This document shows positions 45,602 to 53,232 of a DNA stretch of 64,000 nt, in pieces (within the stretch, counting starts at the first letter, position 1; every line of letters starts with the position of its first letter). A model generated the notes under the pieces. It saw only the letters and a list, made by a program, of their open reading frames with translations, was not told the DNA's origin and did not search any database. Position numbers and translations under genes: made by a program. Location: NCBI GenBank assembly GCA_001464545.1, contig LNFC01000025.1, forward strand, positions 1-64,000, in the 5' to 3' direction. The DNA is from Acidobacteria bacterium Ga0077551 (GTDB lineage Bacteria; Pseudomonadota; Alphaproteobacteria; Caulobacterales; Hyphomonadaceae).

Positions 45602-46540
45602 ATGCCAGCAGCGCCCGTGAAAACCCGGATCACCGACATGCTCGGGATCGAAAAGCCGATCATCCAGGCCGCCATGGGCTGGATTGCCCGCGCGCCGCTC
45701 TCCTCCGCCGTCTCCAACGCCGGCGGGATGGGCATCATCGAAACCTCGTCCGGCGAACTCGACGCGATCCGCGGCGAGATCAAGAAGATGAAGACGCTGA
45801 CGGACAAGCCGTTCGGCGTGAACGTCGCCCAGGCCTTCGTGCGCGATCCGAACATCGTCCAGTTCATCATCGACGAGGGCATCAAGTTCGTCACCACCTC
45901 CGCCGGTGACCCGATGAAATACACCGGCATGCTGAAGGAAGCCGGCCTCACCGTCTTCCATGTCGTCCCCTCCCTCGCCGGCGCGCTGCGCGCCATCGAG
46001 GCAGGCGTTGACGGCCTGATCGTCGAAGGCGGCGAAGGCGGCGGCTTCAAGAACCCGAAGGACGTCGCTTCGATGGTGCTGATCCCGCAGGTCTGCGAGA
46101 AGGTCTCCGTGCCGGTCGTCGCCGCCGGCGGCATCATGGATGGGCGCACGATGGCGGCCGCCTTCGCGCTCGGCGCCGAAGGCGTGCTGATGGGCACGCG
46201 CATTCTCTCCGCCGCCGAAAGCCCGGTCCATGCCAACTGGAAAGACGCGATCATCAGCGCCGATTCCACCGACACCGTCTTCCTCAACCGCGCCGGCCCC
46301 GGCCCGGCCCTGCGCGCCTTGCGCACCGAGCGCACCACACGCCTTGAGAAGGACGGCAGCCCGAACATCTTCGGCGAATTCGCCGGCACCCAGGACGTCT
46401 ATTTTGGCGGCAACCTGGAAGCCGGTATCGCGCTGACCGGCCAGGTCGCGGGCCGTATCTCCGAGGTGAAACCGATCGCGCAGATCTTCGAGGAAACGCT
46501 GGAAGAGTATCACCGCGTGGTCTCGCGCCTGCCGCGCTGA
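45602..46540 (+). CDS. Nitronate monooxygenase (2-nitropropane dioxygenase family)
   Basis: 312 residues, TIM-barrel FMN enzyme. The start IIQAAMGWIARAPLSSAVSN, GGMGIIETSSGE, and the FMN-phosphate motifs VEGGEGGG and PVVAAGGIMDGRTMAAAFALG fit the NMO family. It oxidises alkyl nitronates such as propionate-3-nitronate; an enoyl-reductase-like activity (FabK) is the alternative. The start codon ATG at 45602 follows GGAGACCTCTC. Confidence 0.85.
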   Translation: MPAAPVKTRITDMLGIEKPIIQAAMGWIARAPLSSAVSNAGGMGIIETSSGELDAIRGEIKKMKTLTDKPFGVNVAQAFVRDPNIVQFIIDEGIKFVTTSAGDPMKYTGMLKEAGLTVFHVVPSLAGALRAIEAGVDGLIVEGGEGGGFKNPKDVASMVLIPQVCEKVSVPVVAAGGIMDGRTMAAAFALGAEGVLMGTRILSAAESPVHANWKDAIISADSTDTVFLNRAGPGPALRALRTERTTRLEKDGSPNIFGEFAGTQDVYFGGNLEAGIALTGQVAGRISEVKPIAQIFEETLEEYHRVVSRLPR

Positions 46541-46660
46541 AGGCCGCATGCGGCGTTCGGATCAAAACAGGGTGAAATCTGCCCCGGCCTGCCGCTTTCT
46601 CTGGAAATCCTCCTGCGTGGCCGTTACACAGTCACAAAACCCCTTTCCAAAGGAAGCCTG

Positions 46661-48841
46661 ATGAAAATGTCCGAAGCTCTAAAGGGTGGCGCCGCTGCGC
46701 TCGTACTCGTGGCCACCGCCGCTTGCGGCGGAACTGCCGCCGACAAGCCCGCCGCCGCCGCCGTCCAGATCGAACTGCCAGAAATCACGGTCACGGACGC
46801 CGAACTGGAGGGCAACCCCTTCCGCGCCGACTGGACCGGCCCGTACGGCGTTCCGCCTTTCGCTGACATCAAGAATGAGCATTTCAAGCCGGCCATTCTC
46901 AAAGGCATTCTGGAAGCGCGGGCCGACATCCAGGCGATTGTCGACAACACGGAAGAGCCAACCTTCGAGAACACGATCCTCGCGCTGGAGCGGTCCAACG
47001 CGTCCCTCAACAAGGTGATGGGCGTGTTCGGCAACCTCTCCAACACCGACACTAACGAGACGATACAGGCGCTCGAAGCCGAGATCTACCCAATGCTGAC
47101 CCGCGAGAGCGACGCGGTGACGTTCAACCCGGTCATCTTCGCCCGCGTCAAAGCCGTGTATGACGCCCGCGATCGCCTCGGTCTCGATGAACAGGACGCG
47201 CGCCTCCTCGAACTGACCCACCGCAACTTCGTCCGCGCTGGCGCGGCGCTCGCGCCGGATGTCCAGGCCGAGGTCGCCAAGATCAACGAAGAACTCTCTG
47301 CCCTCACCACCCAGTACGGCCAGAACCTGCTCGCCGAAACCAAGGCCTTCAAACTCGAAGTGTCCGACCCAGCCCGCCTCGGCGGCCTGTCGGACGACTT
47401 CAAGAATGCGCTGGATGCAGACGGCAACCAGACCTGGGTCATCGGCCTCGACCGCTCCGTCTACGAAGGATTCATGACCAGCGCCGAGGACCGCGAGCTG
47501 CGCAAGCAGCTGTTTGACGGCTACCGCCTGCGCGCGGACTCCGGCGAGTTCGACAATGGCGCCCTTGCCGTCAAGATTGCCCAGCTGCGCGCCAAGCGGG
47601 CCGAGCTGATGGGCTACAAGAGCCACGCGCACTACGTGCTCGAGAACCGGATGGCGAGAACGCCAGAAGCTGCGCTCGACTTCCTCGCTCAGGTTCTGGA
47701 GCCGGGTCTCGCCCGCGCCGCCGAAGAAAAGGCCGACATGGAAAAGCTCGCGGGCTTCCCCATCGAGGGCCATGACTGGTGGCACTATTCGGAAAAGGTC
47801 CGCGCCGAAAAATACGCCTTCGACGAAAACCAGCTGCGCCCGTATTTCGAACTCGGCCGCACGCGGGACGGCGCCTTCGAAGTCGCCGGGCGCCTGTTCA
47901 ACATCACGCTGGAGCGCGTCGACGTTGCCGGATGGCACCCCAGCGTCGAAGCCTATGACGTCAAAGACAACGCGACGGGCGAGCATCTCGGCCTGTTCAT
48001 GATCGACATGTTCTCGCGCGAGTCCAAACGCGGCGGCGCCTGGATGAGCGGTTATCGCGAGTCCTCTGCGATGGACGGCAAGGTCATCCGCCCCGTGATC
48101 ACCAACAACATGAACATGGTGGCGCCGGCCTCCGGCCAGCCGGCCCTGATGTCGTTCACCGAAGTCGAAACGCTGTTCCACGAATTCGGCCACGGCCTGC
48201 ACGGCCTGCTCACCACGATCCGCTACCCGTCCTTCTCGGGCACGTATGGTGGTCCGGACTATGTCGAGTTCCCGGCGCAGGTGCTGGAACACTGGGCGAG
48301 CGAGCCGCAGGTTCTGGCCGAATACGCCCGCCACAACGTTACCGGCGAAGTGATCCCGCAGGCCCTCATCGACAAGATGAACAACGCGGCCACCTTCAAC
48401 CAGGGCTTCAAGACGACGGAATACATCGCCGCCTCGCTGATCGACCTTCACTGGCACATGCTGACTTCCGAAGAGGCCGCGAAGATCACCGACGCGCGCG
48501 CCTTCGAACTGGACGTGCTGAAGAAGTACAAGATCCCCGAAGTGATCGAGCCGCGCTACCGCACGACCTATTTCTCGCACATCTTCGATGGCGGTTATTC
48601 GGCCGGCTATTACGCTTATCTCTGGGCGGAAATTCTGGATGCGGACGGTTTCGACGCGTTCAAGGAATCGGGCGACATCTACAATCCGGAACTCGCCGCA
48701 AAGCTGAAGAAGTGGGTCTACGAGTCCGGCGGCCTGCGCGAGACGGACGAGCTCTACCGCAACTTCCGCGGCTCCGATCCGGGCATCGAGCCCCTGCTGC
48801 GCAATCGCGGCTTCGCCACGCCGCCGCCTGCCGAAGGCTGA
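46661..48841 (+). CDS. dcp: M3-family metallopeptidase, lipoprotein form (dipeptidyl carboxypeptidase-like)
   Basis: 726 residues. The N-terminus (ALVLVATAACGGTAAD) is a lipoprotein signal with the Cys in LVATAAC, so the protein should be anchored at the outer leaflet or outer membrane, unlike cytoplasmic Dcp. The zinc site is LFHEFGHGLHGLL (His507, Glu508, His511). AAGGAAGCC precedes the ATG. It removes dipeptides from C-termini or degrades oligopeptides. The terminator at 48858-48888 follows. Confidence 0.92.
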   Translation: MKMSEALKGGAAALVLVATAACGGTAADKPAAAAVQIELPEITVTDAELEGNPFRADWTGPYGVPPFADIKNEHFKPAILKGILEARADIQAIVDNTEEPTFENTILALERSNASLNKVMGVFGNLSNTDTNETIQALEAEIYPMLTRESDAVTFNPVIFARVKAVYDARDRLGLDEQDARLLELTHRNFVRAGAALAPDVQAEVAKINEELSALTTQYGQNLLAETKAFKLEVSDPARLGGLSDDFKNALDADGNQTWVIGLDRSVYEGFMTSAEDRELRKQLFDGYRLRADSGEFDNGALAVKIAQLRAKRAELMGYKSHAHYVLENRMARTPEAALDFLAQVLEPGLARAAEEKADMEKLAGFPIEGHDWWHYSEKVRAEKYAFDENQLRPYFELGRTRDGAFEVAGRLFNITLERVDVAGWHPSVEAYDVKDNATGEHLGLFMIDMFSRESKRGGAWMSGYRESSAMDGKVIRPVITNNMNMVAPASGQPALMSFTEVETLFHEFGHGLHGLLTTIRYPSFSGTYGGPDYVEFPAQVLEHWASEPQVLAEYARHNVTGEVIPQALIDKMNNAATFNQGFKTTEYIAASLIDLHWHMLTSEEAAKITDARAFELDVLKKYKIPEVIEPRYRTTYFSHIFDGGYSAGYYAYLWAEILDADGFDAFKESGDIYNPELAAKLKKWVYESGGLRETDELYRNFRGSDPGIEPLLRNRGFATPPPAEG

Positions 48842-48857
48842 GACCTGGCGCCCAAAC

Positions 48858-48888
48858 AAAAGCCCTGCCATCGCTGGCGGGGCTTTTT
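48858..48888 (+). terminator. Intrinsic terminator after the M3 peptidase gene
   Basis: AAAAGCCCTGCCA pairs with TGGCGGGGCTTTT (one T-G pair) across the loop TCGC, followed by TTTTT. It lies 17 bases after the stop of the peptidase gene and before the ptsN stop on the other strand (48914), so it may also help insulate that gene. Confidence 0.85.
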
Positions 48889-48913
48889 CTTGTCTGCGGT
48901 GACCGAACCCGGA

Positions 48914-49378
48914 TCAGCCGCTGACCGATTCCTTGCAGATCACGGCGCGCACATCCTCTTCCGTCCGCGCCTTGCGCAGCGCGTCGCGCACCGGCCCTTG
49001 GCGGAAGACGCGGCTGACCTGCGCGAGGGCGCGCAAATGGTCCGCGCCCGAACCATCCGGCGCCAGCAGCATGAAGATCAGGTCGCAGGGCCGCTCGTCG
49101 ATCGATTCAAACTCGACCCCGTGCAGCAGGCGCATGAACCCGCCGACCGGCTTCTCGAGCCCTGGCAGGCGCGCATGCGGGATCGCCACCCCTTCGCCGA
49201 CACCTGTCGAGCCGAGACGTTCGCGCTCCATCACGGCGTCCTCGATCACGCGCGGGCCAATACCGGTCGTCTCGCTCAGCGCTTCGCACAGGACGTGGAT
49301 CGCCTGCTTGCGGCTCGGCACGTCCTGAAGCGGGATGATCACCCCGCCTTGCAGCAAGGCACTCAGATCGGTGGCCAT
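48914..49378 (-). CDS. ptsN: PTS IIA-like nitrogen regulatory protein
   Basis: 154 residues from MATDLSALLQ. The phosphorylated histidine His68 is in GEGVAIPHARLPG, and the PTS EIIA-Ntr fold continues through PCDLIFMLLAPDGSGADHL. The protein is the last step of the phosphotransferase Ntr chain and regulates potassium, nitrogen and cell-envelope functions. Adjacent to hpf as in many proteobacteria, but here no rpoN is next to them inside the window. Confidence 0.9.
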   Translation of the reverse strand: MATDLSALLQGGVIIPLQDVPSRKQAIHVLCEALSETTGIGPRVIEDAVMERERLGSTGVGEGVAIPHARLPGLEKPVGGFMRLLHGVEFESIDERPCDLIFMLLAPDGSGADHLRALAQVSRVFRQGPVRDALRKARTEEDVRAVICKESVSG

Positions 49379-49399
49379 GAGTCTACGGTTCCGTGACAC

Positions 49400-49990
49400 T
49401 CAGATGCGGGGCGTATTTGCAGGGTCGACCCAGCCAATGTGCCCGTCGGGGCGGCGGTAGACCATATTCAGGCCGTCATGGCCAGCGTTCCTGAACATCA
49501 ATGCCGGGACATCTTGCAATTCGAGCTGCATCACTGCCTCCGAAACGGTCATGGTACGGATCTGGACGCTCGTTTCTGCAACTGTCAGGGGAGCGTCACC
49601 CACCTCAATACGCTCATCATCTGAATCATCTGTGTCTGAAACGAGGATCAGCGCTTCGGCGGCCGGAGCGGCCGGCATCGGCAGCGGCGCGCTGGCATGG
49701 TGGTCCTTCAGGCGGCGCTTGTAGCGGCGCACCCGTTTTTCCATCTTTTCAAGGCTGACTTCCAGCGCGGCATAGGGGTCATCCGCGCGCCCGGTCGATT
49801 GCAGGACGATCCCGGAGGGCAGGTGAACATTGCAGTCGACTTCGACGAACGGGCCCTGCTGCGAGACGAAGACGCTCGCTTCGCCGGTCCGGTTGAAGTA
49901 TTTCGCCACCGCCGCCTCGAGGCCTGCCTCGATCCGGTCTCGCATCGCGTCGCCAAGGTTCATGTGCTTGCCGGTGATCTGAATCTGCAT
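49400..49990 (-). CDS. hpf: Ribosome hibernation promoting factor, long form
   Basis: 196 residues. The N-terminal domain (MQIQITGKHMNLGDAMRDRI) is the HPF/RaiA fold binding at the 30S decoding site, and the C-terminal domain (VQIRTMTVSEAVMQLELQDV, then PALMFRNAGHDGLNMVYRR) is the dimerisation domain of the long form, which makes 100S ribosomes. A linker of about 50 residues joins them. It begins a two-gene operon with ptsN. The start at 49990 is chosen by similarity. Confidence 0.93.
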   Translation of the reverse strand: MQIQITGKHMNLGDAMRDRIEAGLEAAVAKYFNRTGEASVFVSQQGPFVEVDCNVHLPSGIVLQSTGRADDPYAALEVSLEKMEKRVRRYKRRLKDHHASAPLPMPAAPAAEALILVSDTDDSDDERIEVGDAPLTVAETSVQIRTMTVSEAVMQLELQDVPALMFRNAGHDGLNMVYRRPDGHIGWVDPANTPRI

Positions 49991-50126
49991 GAGCGTCTCC
50001 TTTGCGCATGTCGGCAGTTTACTATGACGCAAAGTAAACCGGGGCGCGACCCCCTATAGGACCGCACACCGCCAAAAATCGGTAACGTTCAAGTATCTGT
50101 GCGGCGGGCGGCCATGAGGACGCGCG

Positions 50127-51170
50127 TCAAGCGCCTGGCTTTTCCGGCTTGGCGTAACCGTGCTTTTTCAGCAGGCCTCGAAACTGGTGATAGGTGAGGC
50201 TGAGGGTGTCGGCCGCCCTGCCCTGATGGCCCTGCGCGCGGGCGAGGGCGGCGTCGATCAGGCGCAGTTCATAGAGGCGGACAGCCTCCGGAAAACCGCC
50301 CGCAACCGTCCATAGGTCGGGGGGCTCCACAGGGGCATTTTGTGGACGGTCTATGGACTCCTTTTTCGCCCTCCCGGCAGGCCTCCAGGGTGAGGCGAAC
50401 GGGTCGAGCGCCGCCGGATCAAACTGCACCGGATCATTCGGCGCCGTGATCAGCGCGCGGTGCGCGAGGCGTTCCGCAAAGTTGCGCAGCTCGCGCACAT
50501 TGCCCGGCCAGTCATGCGCCTCGATCGCCTCGATGGCGGACGGCGCAAAACCCGGGAAGTCCTGCGCCAGCTCGACCGCCATGCGGCGCGCGAAAAAGTC
50601 CGCCAGCAGGCTCTTGTCCCCGTGCCGGACGCGCAGCGGCGGCAGCGTGATCACGTCGAAGGAGAGCCGGTCGAGCAGGTCCCAGCGGAACCTGCCGGCT
50701 TCCGCCAGCGCCGGCAGGTCCGCATTGGTGGCGGCAACAATGCGCACATTGGTGGTCAGCACTTTCGAGCCCCCGACCCGCTGGAACTCGCCATATTCGA
50801 CGACGCGCAGCAGCTTTTCCTGCAAGGCCTCCCCGGCGGTCGCGATCTCGTCGAGAAAGATCGTGCCGCCATCGGCGAGTTCGAACCTTCCGCGGCGCAG
50901 CTCGGTCGCGCCCGTGAAGGCGCCGCGCTCGTGCCCGAAGAGCTCCGAATCCAGCAGCGTTTCAGACAGCGCGGCGCAGTTGACCTTCACGAAGGGGCCT
51001 TCCCAGCGCTTCGACAGGAAGTGCAGCCGCTCGCCGATCAGTTCCTTGCCGGTCCCGCGCTCTCCGATGACCAGCACCGAGCGGTCCAGCGGGGCCACAC
51101 GGCTCGCATGCTCCTGCGCGCTGAGCCAGGGCGGCGATTCTCCAACGAGCTGCTTGGACCGGTCCTGCAT
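50127..51170 (-). CDS. pspF: PspF sigma-54 activator of the phage-shock operon
   Basis: 347 residues. Walker A is in VIGERGTGKELIGERLH and the sigma-54-contacting GAFTGA loop is at ELFGHERGAFTGATELRRG. The Walker B is GGTIFLDEIATAGE. There is no receiver or sensor domain at the N-terminus, as in PspF, and the C-terminal Fis-type HTH (AADTLSLTYHQFRGLLKKHG) binds DNA. Divergent from the psp operon, whose control region (51171-51378) has a matching inverted repeat and sigma-54 promoter. PspF is normally held off by PspA. Confidence 0.93.
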   Translation of the reverse strand: MQDRSKQLVGESPPWLSAQEHASRVAPLDRSVLVIGERGTGKELIGERLHFLSKRWEGPFVKVNCAALSETLLDSELFGHERGAFTGATELRRGRFELADGGTIFLDEIATAGEALQEKLLRVVEYGEFQRVGGSKVLTTNVRIVAATNADLPALAEAGRFRWDLLDRLSFDVITLPPLRVRHGDKSLLADFFARRMAVELAQDFPGFAPSAIEAIEAHDWPGNVRELRNFAERLAHRALITAPNDPVQFDPAALDPFASPWRPAGRAKKESIDRPQNAPVEPPDLWTVAGGFPEAVRLYELRLIDAALARAQGHQGRAADTLSLTYHQFRGLLKKHGYAKPEKPGA

Positions 51171-51212
51171 GAGGTCTTTCTAGCGAATATCGATTGTGAT
51201 TTCGACCAATAT

Positions 51213-51231
51213 TTTGGTGGGTTTCACCAAA
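51213..51231. promoter_or_regulatory. Predicted PspF upstream activating site
   Basis: A 7-bp inverted repeat TTTGGTG-GGTTT-CACCAAA sits 74 bases upstream of the sigma-54 promoter, in the spot expected for an enhancer binding protein dimer and also near the pspF start, where it could autoregulate. It is the only strong palindrome in this AT-rich stretch. Confidence 0.55.
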
Positions 51232-51304
51232 CAATTCTTAAAAACCACTTCGGGGAAAGTTTTTTATTTCAATATTTCAAGGCTCTAAACAATTAATCCG
51301 GAAC

Positions 51305-51319
51305 TGGCACGGTCCTTGA
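51305..51319 (+). promoter_or_regulatory. Sigma-54 (-24/-12) promoter of the psp operon
   Basis: TGGCACGGTCCTTGA fits the consensus TGGCAC-N5-TTGC, with the invariant GG at 51306-51307 and the -12 GA (C in the consensus) ten bases after. Transcription should start about 51331. The location upstream of pspA, opposite pspF, supports the call. The rest of the 51171-51490 stretch shows no other gene. Confidence 0.85.
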
Positions 51320-51378
51320 AAACAAGAAAGCCATCAGGCGACGGGCGTTGCCAACCCCAACGAAGGACTAAGAAGACC

Positions 51379-51464
51379 ATGAACGACCAGGACTACCCAC
51401 GCGCTCAGCTGAAACCTGGATGTTCTTTGCCGCAGGCGTGATCCTCGGCGGCATCTTCTTCTGA
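51379..51464 (+). pseudogene. Micro-ORF upstream of pspA, apparently frameshifted
   Basis: The ATG at 51379 begins MNDQDYPRA and then continues QLKPGCSLPQA to a TGA at 51439 (20 residues). In a second frame, starting where the first would give QLKPG, the sequence reads AETWMFFAAGVILGGIFF and stops at 51462-51464. Read as one, they form a small hydrophilic-hydrophobic mini-protein, as expected for a Psp small partner, with a shift near 51403-51410. It could be a sequencing error, a real loss, or two unrelated chance frames. Confidence 0.4.
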
Positions 51465-51490
51465 TCCGGGACCAAGAAAGGAAACTGACA

Positions 51491-52174
51491 ATGGGTCTCT
51501 TCTCCCGCCTCGGCGACATCATCAACTCCAACCTCAACGCGATGCTGGACGGCGCCGAAAACCCCGAAAAAATCGCCCGGCTGATCATCCAGGAAATGGA
51601 AGATACGCTGGTCGAAGTGCGCACCTCTGCGGCGCGCGCCATGGCCGACAAGAAGGAAATGGAACGCGAAATCGTCCACTTCTCGGCCTCGCGTGACGAC
51701 TGGGCCGCCAAGGCCGAACTCGCCATCGACAAGGGCCGCGAGGACCTTGCCCGCGGCGCGCTGCTCGCCAAGCAGAAATCGGAAACCGAAATCGTCCGCC
51801 GCCAGGAGGCGATGGTGATTGCCGAGGAAGCCTTCCTGCGCCGCCAGGAAGACCTTGTAAAACTGCAGGCGAAACTCGACGAAGCGAAAGCCAAGCACCG
51901 CGCCCTCGTGATGCGCCGCGAAGCTGCCGAGCAACGCATCCGCATGCGCAGCCAGCTCTATGATGGCCGCGCCGACGAAGCGATCCTGCGCTATAATCAG
52001 CTGGAACGCAAAGTCGACGAGATGGAAGCCTATGCGGACACGATCCGCGGCGGTGAGCCGGGTCTCGCGCAGGAGTTTGCCGAACTCGAGCAGAACGAGT
52101 CGGTCGAGAAGGAACTCGCAGCGCTGAAAGCCCGCAAAGGCAAGCCGGCGTCCGGCAAGAAGACGGAGGGCTGA
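51491..52174 (+). CDS. pspA: Phage shock protein A
   Basis: 227 residues of the PspA/IM30/Vipp1 coiled-coil family. Starts MGLFSRLGDIINSNLNAML, and the opening amphipathic helix is followed by a long coiled coil (ERQILIQEM-like pattern EKIARLIIQEMEDTLVEVRT). The C-terminal region (LAALKARKGKPASGKKTEG) is a basic tail. It protects the inner membrane under stress and inhibits PspF. First full-length gene of the psp operon. Confidence 0.95.
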   Translation: MGLFSRLGDIINSNLNAMLDGAENPEKIARLIIQEMEDTLVEVRTSAARAMADKKEMEREIVHFSASRDDWAAKAELAIDKGREDLARGALLAKQKSETEIVRRQEAMVIAEEAFLRRQEDLVKLQAKLDEAKAKHRALVMRREAAEQRIRMRSQLYDGRADEAILRYNQLERKVDEMEAYADTIRGGEPGLAQEFAELEQNESVEKELAALKARKGKPASGKKTEG

Positions 52175-52177
52175 TCG

Positions 52178-52291
52178 ATGTTGATGTCGATAGCCTGCCT
52201 CGCCGGCGTCCTCGCGCTCATCTGCGCCCCGGGCCTGATTGCCGAAAGCCGCGCAACGGCCGCCGCCCGCCGGGCTGAGGGAGACACCTGA
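52178..52291 (+). CDS. 37-residue hydrophobic mini-protein in the psp operon
   Basis: Begins MLMSIACLAGVLALICAPG and continues with a charged Ala/Arg-rich tail (ESRATAAARRAEGDT). It starts three bases after the pspA stop and its own TGA overlaps the pspB ATG (TGATG), so it is translationally coupled. The hydrophobic segment could be an N-terminal anchor. Not recognised; supported by position and coupling. Confidence 0.6.
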   Translation: MLMSIACLAGVLALICAPGLIAESRATAAARRAEGDT

Positions 52292-52557
52292 TGGATGAAG
52301 CTGCCATCGTCCTGGTCGCCGTCATGGGGATCGTCTCGATCTTCATCATCCTGCCAGCGATGATCTTCCACTACGTCACGCTGTGGCGTCGGCAGAAGAC
52401 GCTGCAACCGGATGACGAGCGGATGCTCGAAGACCTATGGCGGTCTGCCAAAGCGATGGAGCGGCGCATCGAGTCCCTCGAAGCGCTGCTCGAAAAAAAT
52501 GAGGCGGACGCCCCGCGCCGTCCGCCTCGCCCCACCCGCACAACGTTCGAAGAATGA
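52291..52557 (+). CDS. pspB: Phage shock protein B
   Basis: 88 residues. A membrane segment (IVLVAVMGIVSIFIILPAMI) is followed by a helix with the PspB pattern MERRIESLEALLEKNE. It acts with PspC to sense envelope stress and relieve PspF from PspA. The tail is a Pro/Arg-rich unstructured extension (APRRPPRPTRTTFEE). Overlapped with both neighbours. Confidence 0.88.
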   Translation: MDEAAIVLVAVMGIVSIFIILPAMIFHYVTLWRRQKTLQPDDERMLEDLWRSAKAMERRIESLEALLEKNEADAPRRPPRPTRTTFEE

Positions 52558-52568
52558 GAGGCCGCCCG

Positions 52569-52985
52569 ATGTCCCGCCCCTACGATCCCTATAGCTCTCC
52601 CAACCCGAAACGCTTTTATCGTTCGCGTACTGACAAGGTGATCAGCGGCGTCTGCGCCGGTCTCGCCGAGCGGTATGACTGGGACGTGACACTCGTGCGC
52701 GTGATCGCTGTCCTGCTGCTCCTGTTCGTGGCCGGTCCCCTGATCTTCGTCGCCTATCTCGTGGTTGCTATGATCACGCCCTACGCACCGGCCGGCTACG
52801 GCAATTTCTCCGCCGACGAAGACGCCTTCTGGCGCGGCGTCTCGGACCGGCCGCGCGCCACCTTCGGCGCCATCAAATACTCCTTCATGGATCTCGAAGA
52901 GCGCCTGAAGAACATCGAACGCACCGTTACCTCGGACGAATGGCGCCTGCGCCAGGAATTCAAGGACCTCGAAAAAGGCAACTGA
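52569..52985 (+). CDS. pspC: Phage shock protein C
   Basis: About 138 residues. The PspC domain core reads FYRSRTDKVISGVCAGLAER with DWDVTLVRVIAVLLLLFVAG. The C-terminal helix (LEERLKNIERTVTSDEWRLR) is an alphaproteobacterial extension like that of the mini-proteins at 26.7-27.2 kb. An alternative start at 52554 overlaps the pspB stop. It anchors the stress-sensing complex in the inner membrane. Confidence 0.9.
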   Translation: MSRPYDPYSSPNPKRFYRSRTDKVISGVCAGLAERYDWDVTLVRVIAVLLLLFVAGPLIFVAYLVVAMITPYAPAGYGNFSADEDAFWRGVSDRPRATFGAIKYSFMDLEERLKNIERTVTSDEWRLRQEFKDLEKGN

Positions 52986-53040
52986 CACCTGCCCTTCCTG
53001 CCACCGCCAACCAGCGACTTTCCGACCAAGGACCGGACCG

Positions 53041-53226
53041 ATGACCAAGGGGACACTTCTTCGCAACAACCGGCTGCTTGGCGCCCTCGCCCTGGCGGTT
53101 CTGGTTGCGGCGCTTACCGTCGCGCACTTTCAGGGCGGCATCTCGATGGAGCTTGGCGAAATGCTGCTGAGCGTCCAGTCGCAACACGAAGACGGCCTCG
53201 TCGTCTCCTTCGTGCAGGCGCCCTGA
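53041..53226 (+). CDS. Small membrane protein at the end of the psp operon
   Basis: 61 residues. One membrane segment (LLGALALAVLVAALTVAHF) is followed by a short tail with ELGEMLLSVQSQHEDG. The gene follows pspC by 55 bases and is probably in the operon. It is not a recognised Psp protein such as PspD or PspG, though its size and topology are similar. Function unknown. Confidence 0.6.
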   Translation: MTKGTLLRNNRLLGALALAVLVAALTVAHFQGGISMELGEMLLSVQSQHEDGLVVSFVQAP

Positions 53227-53232
53227 CCATCT

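Noticed and set aside
46679-48871. 730-aa minus-strand open frame opposite the M3 peptidase
   Set aside because: It mirrors a strongly conserved peptidase on the other strand, with no domain, signal or context of its own. High-GC genes often give such long antisense frames.
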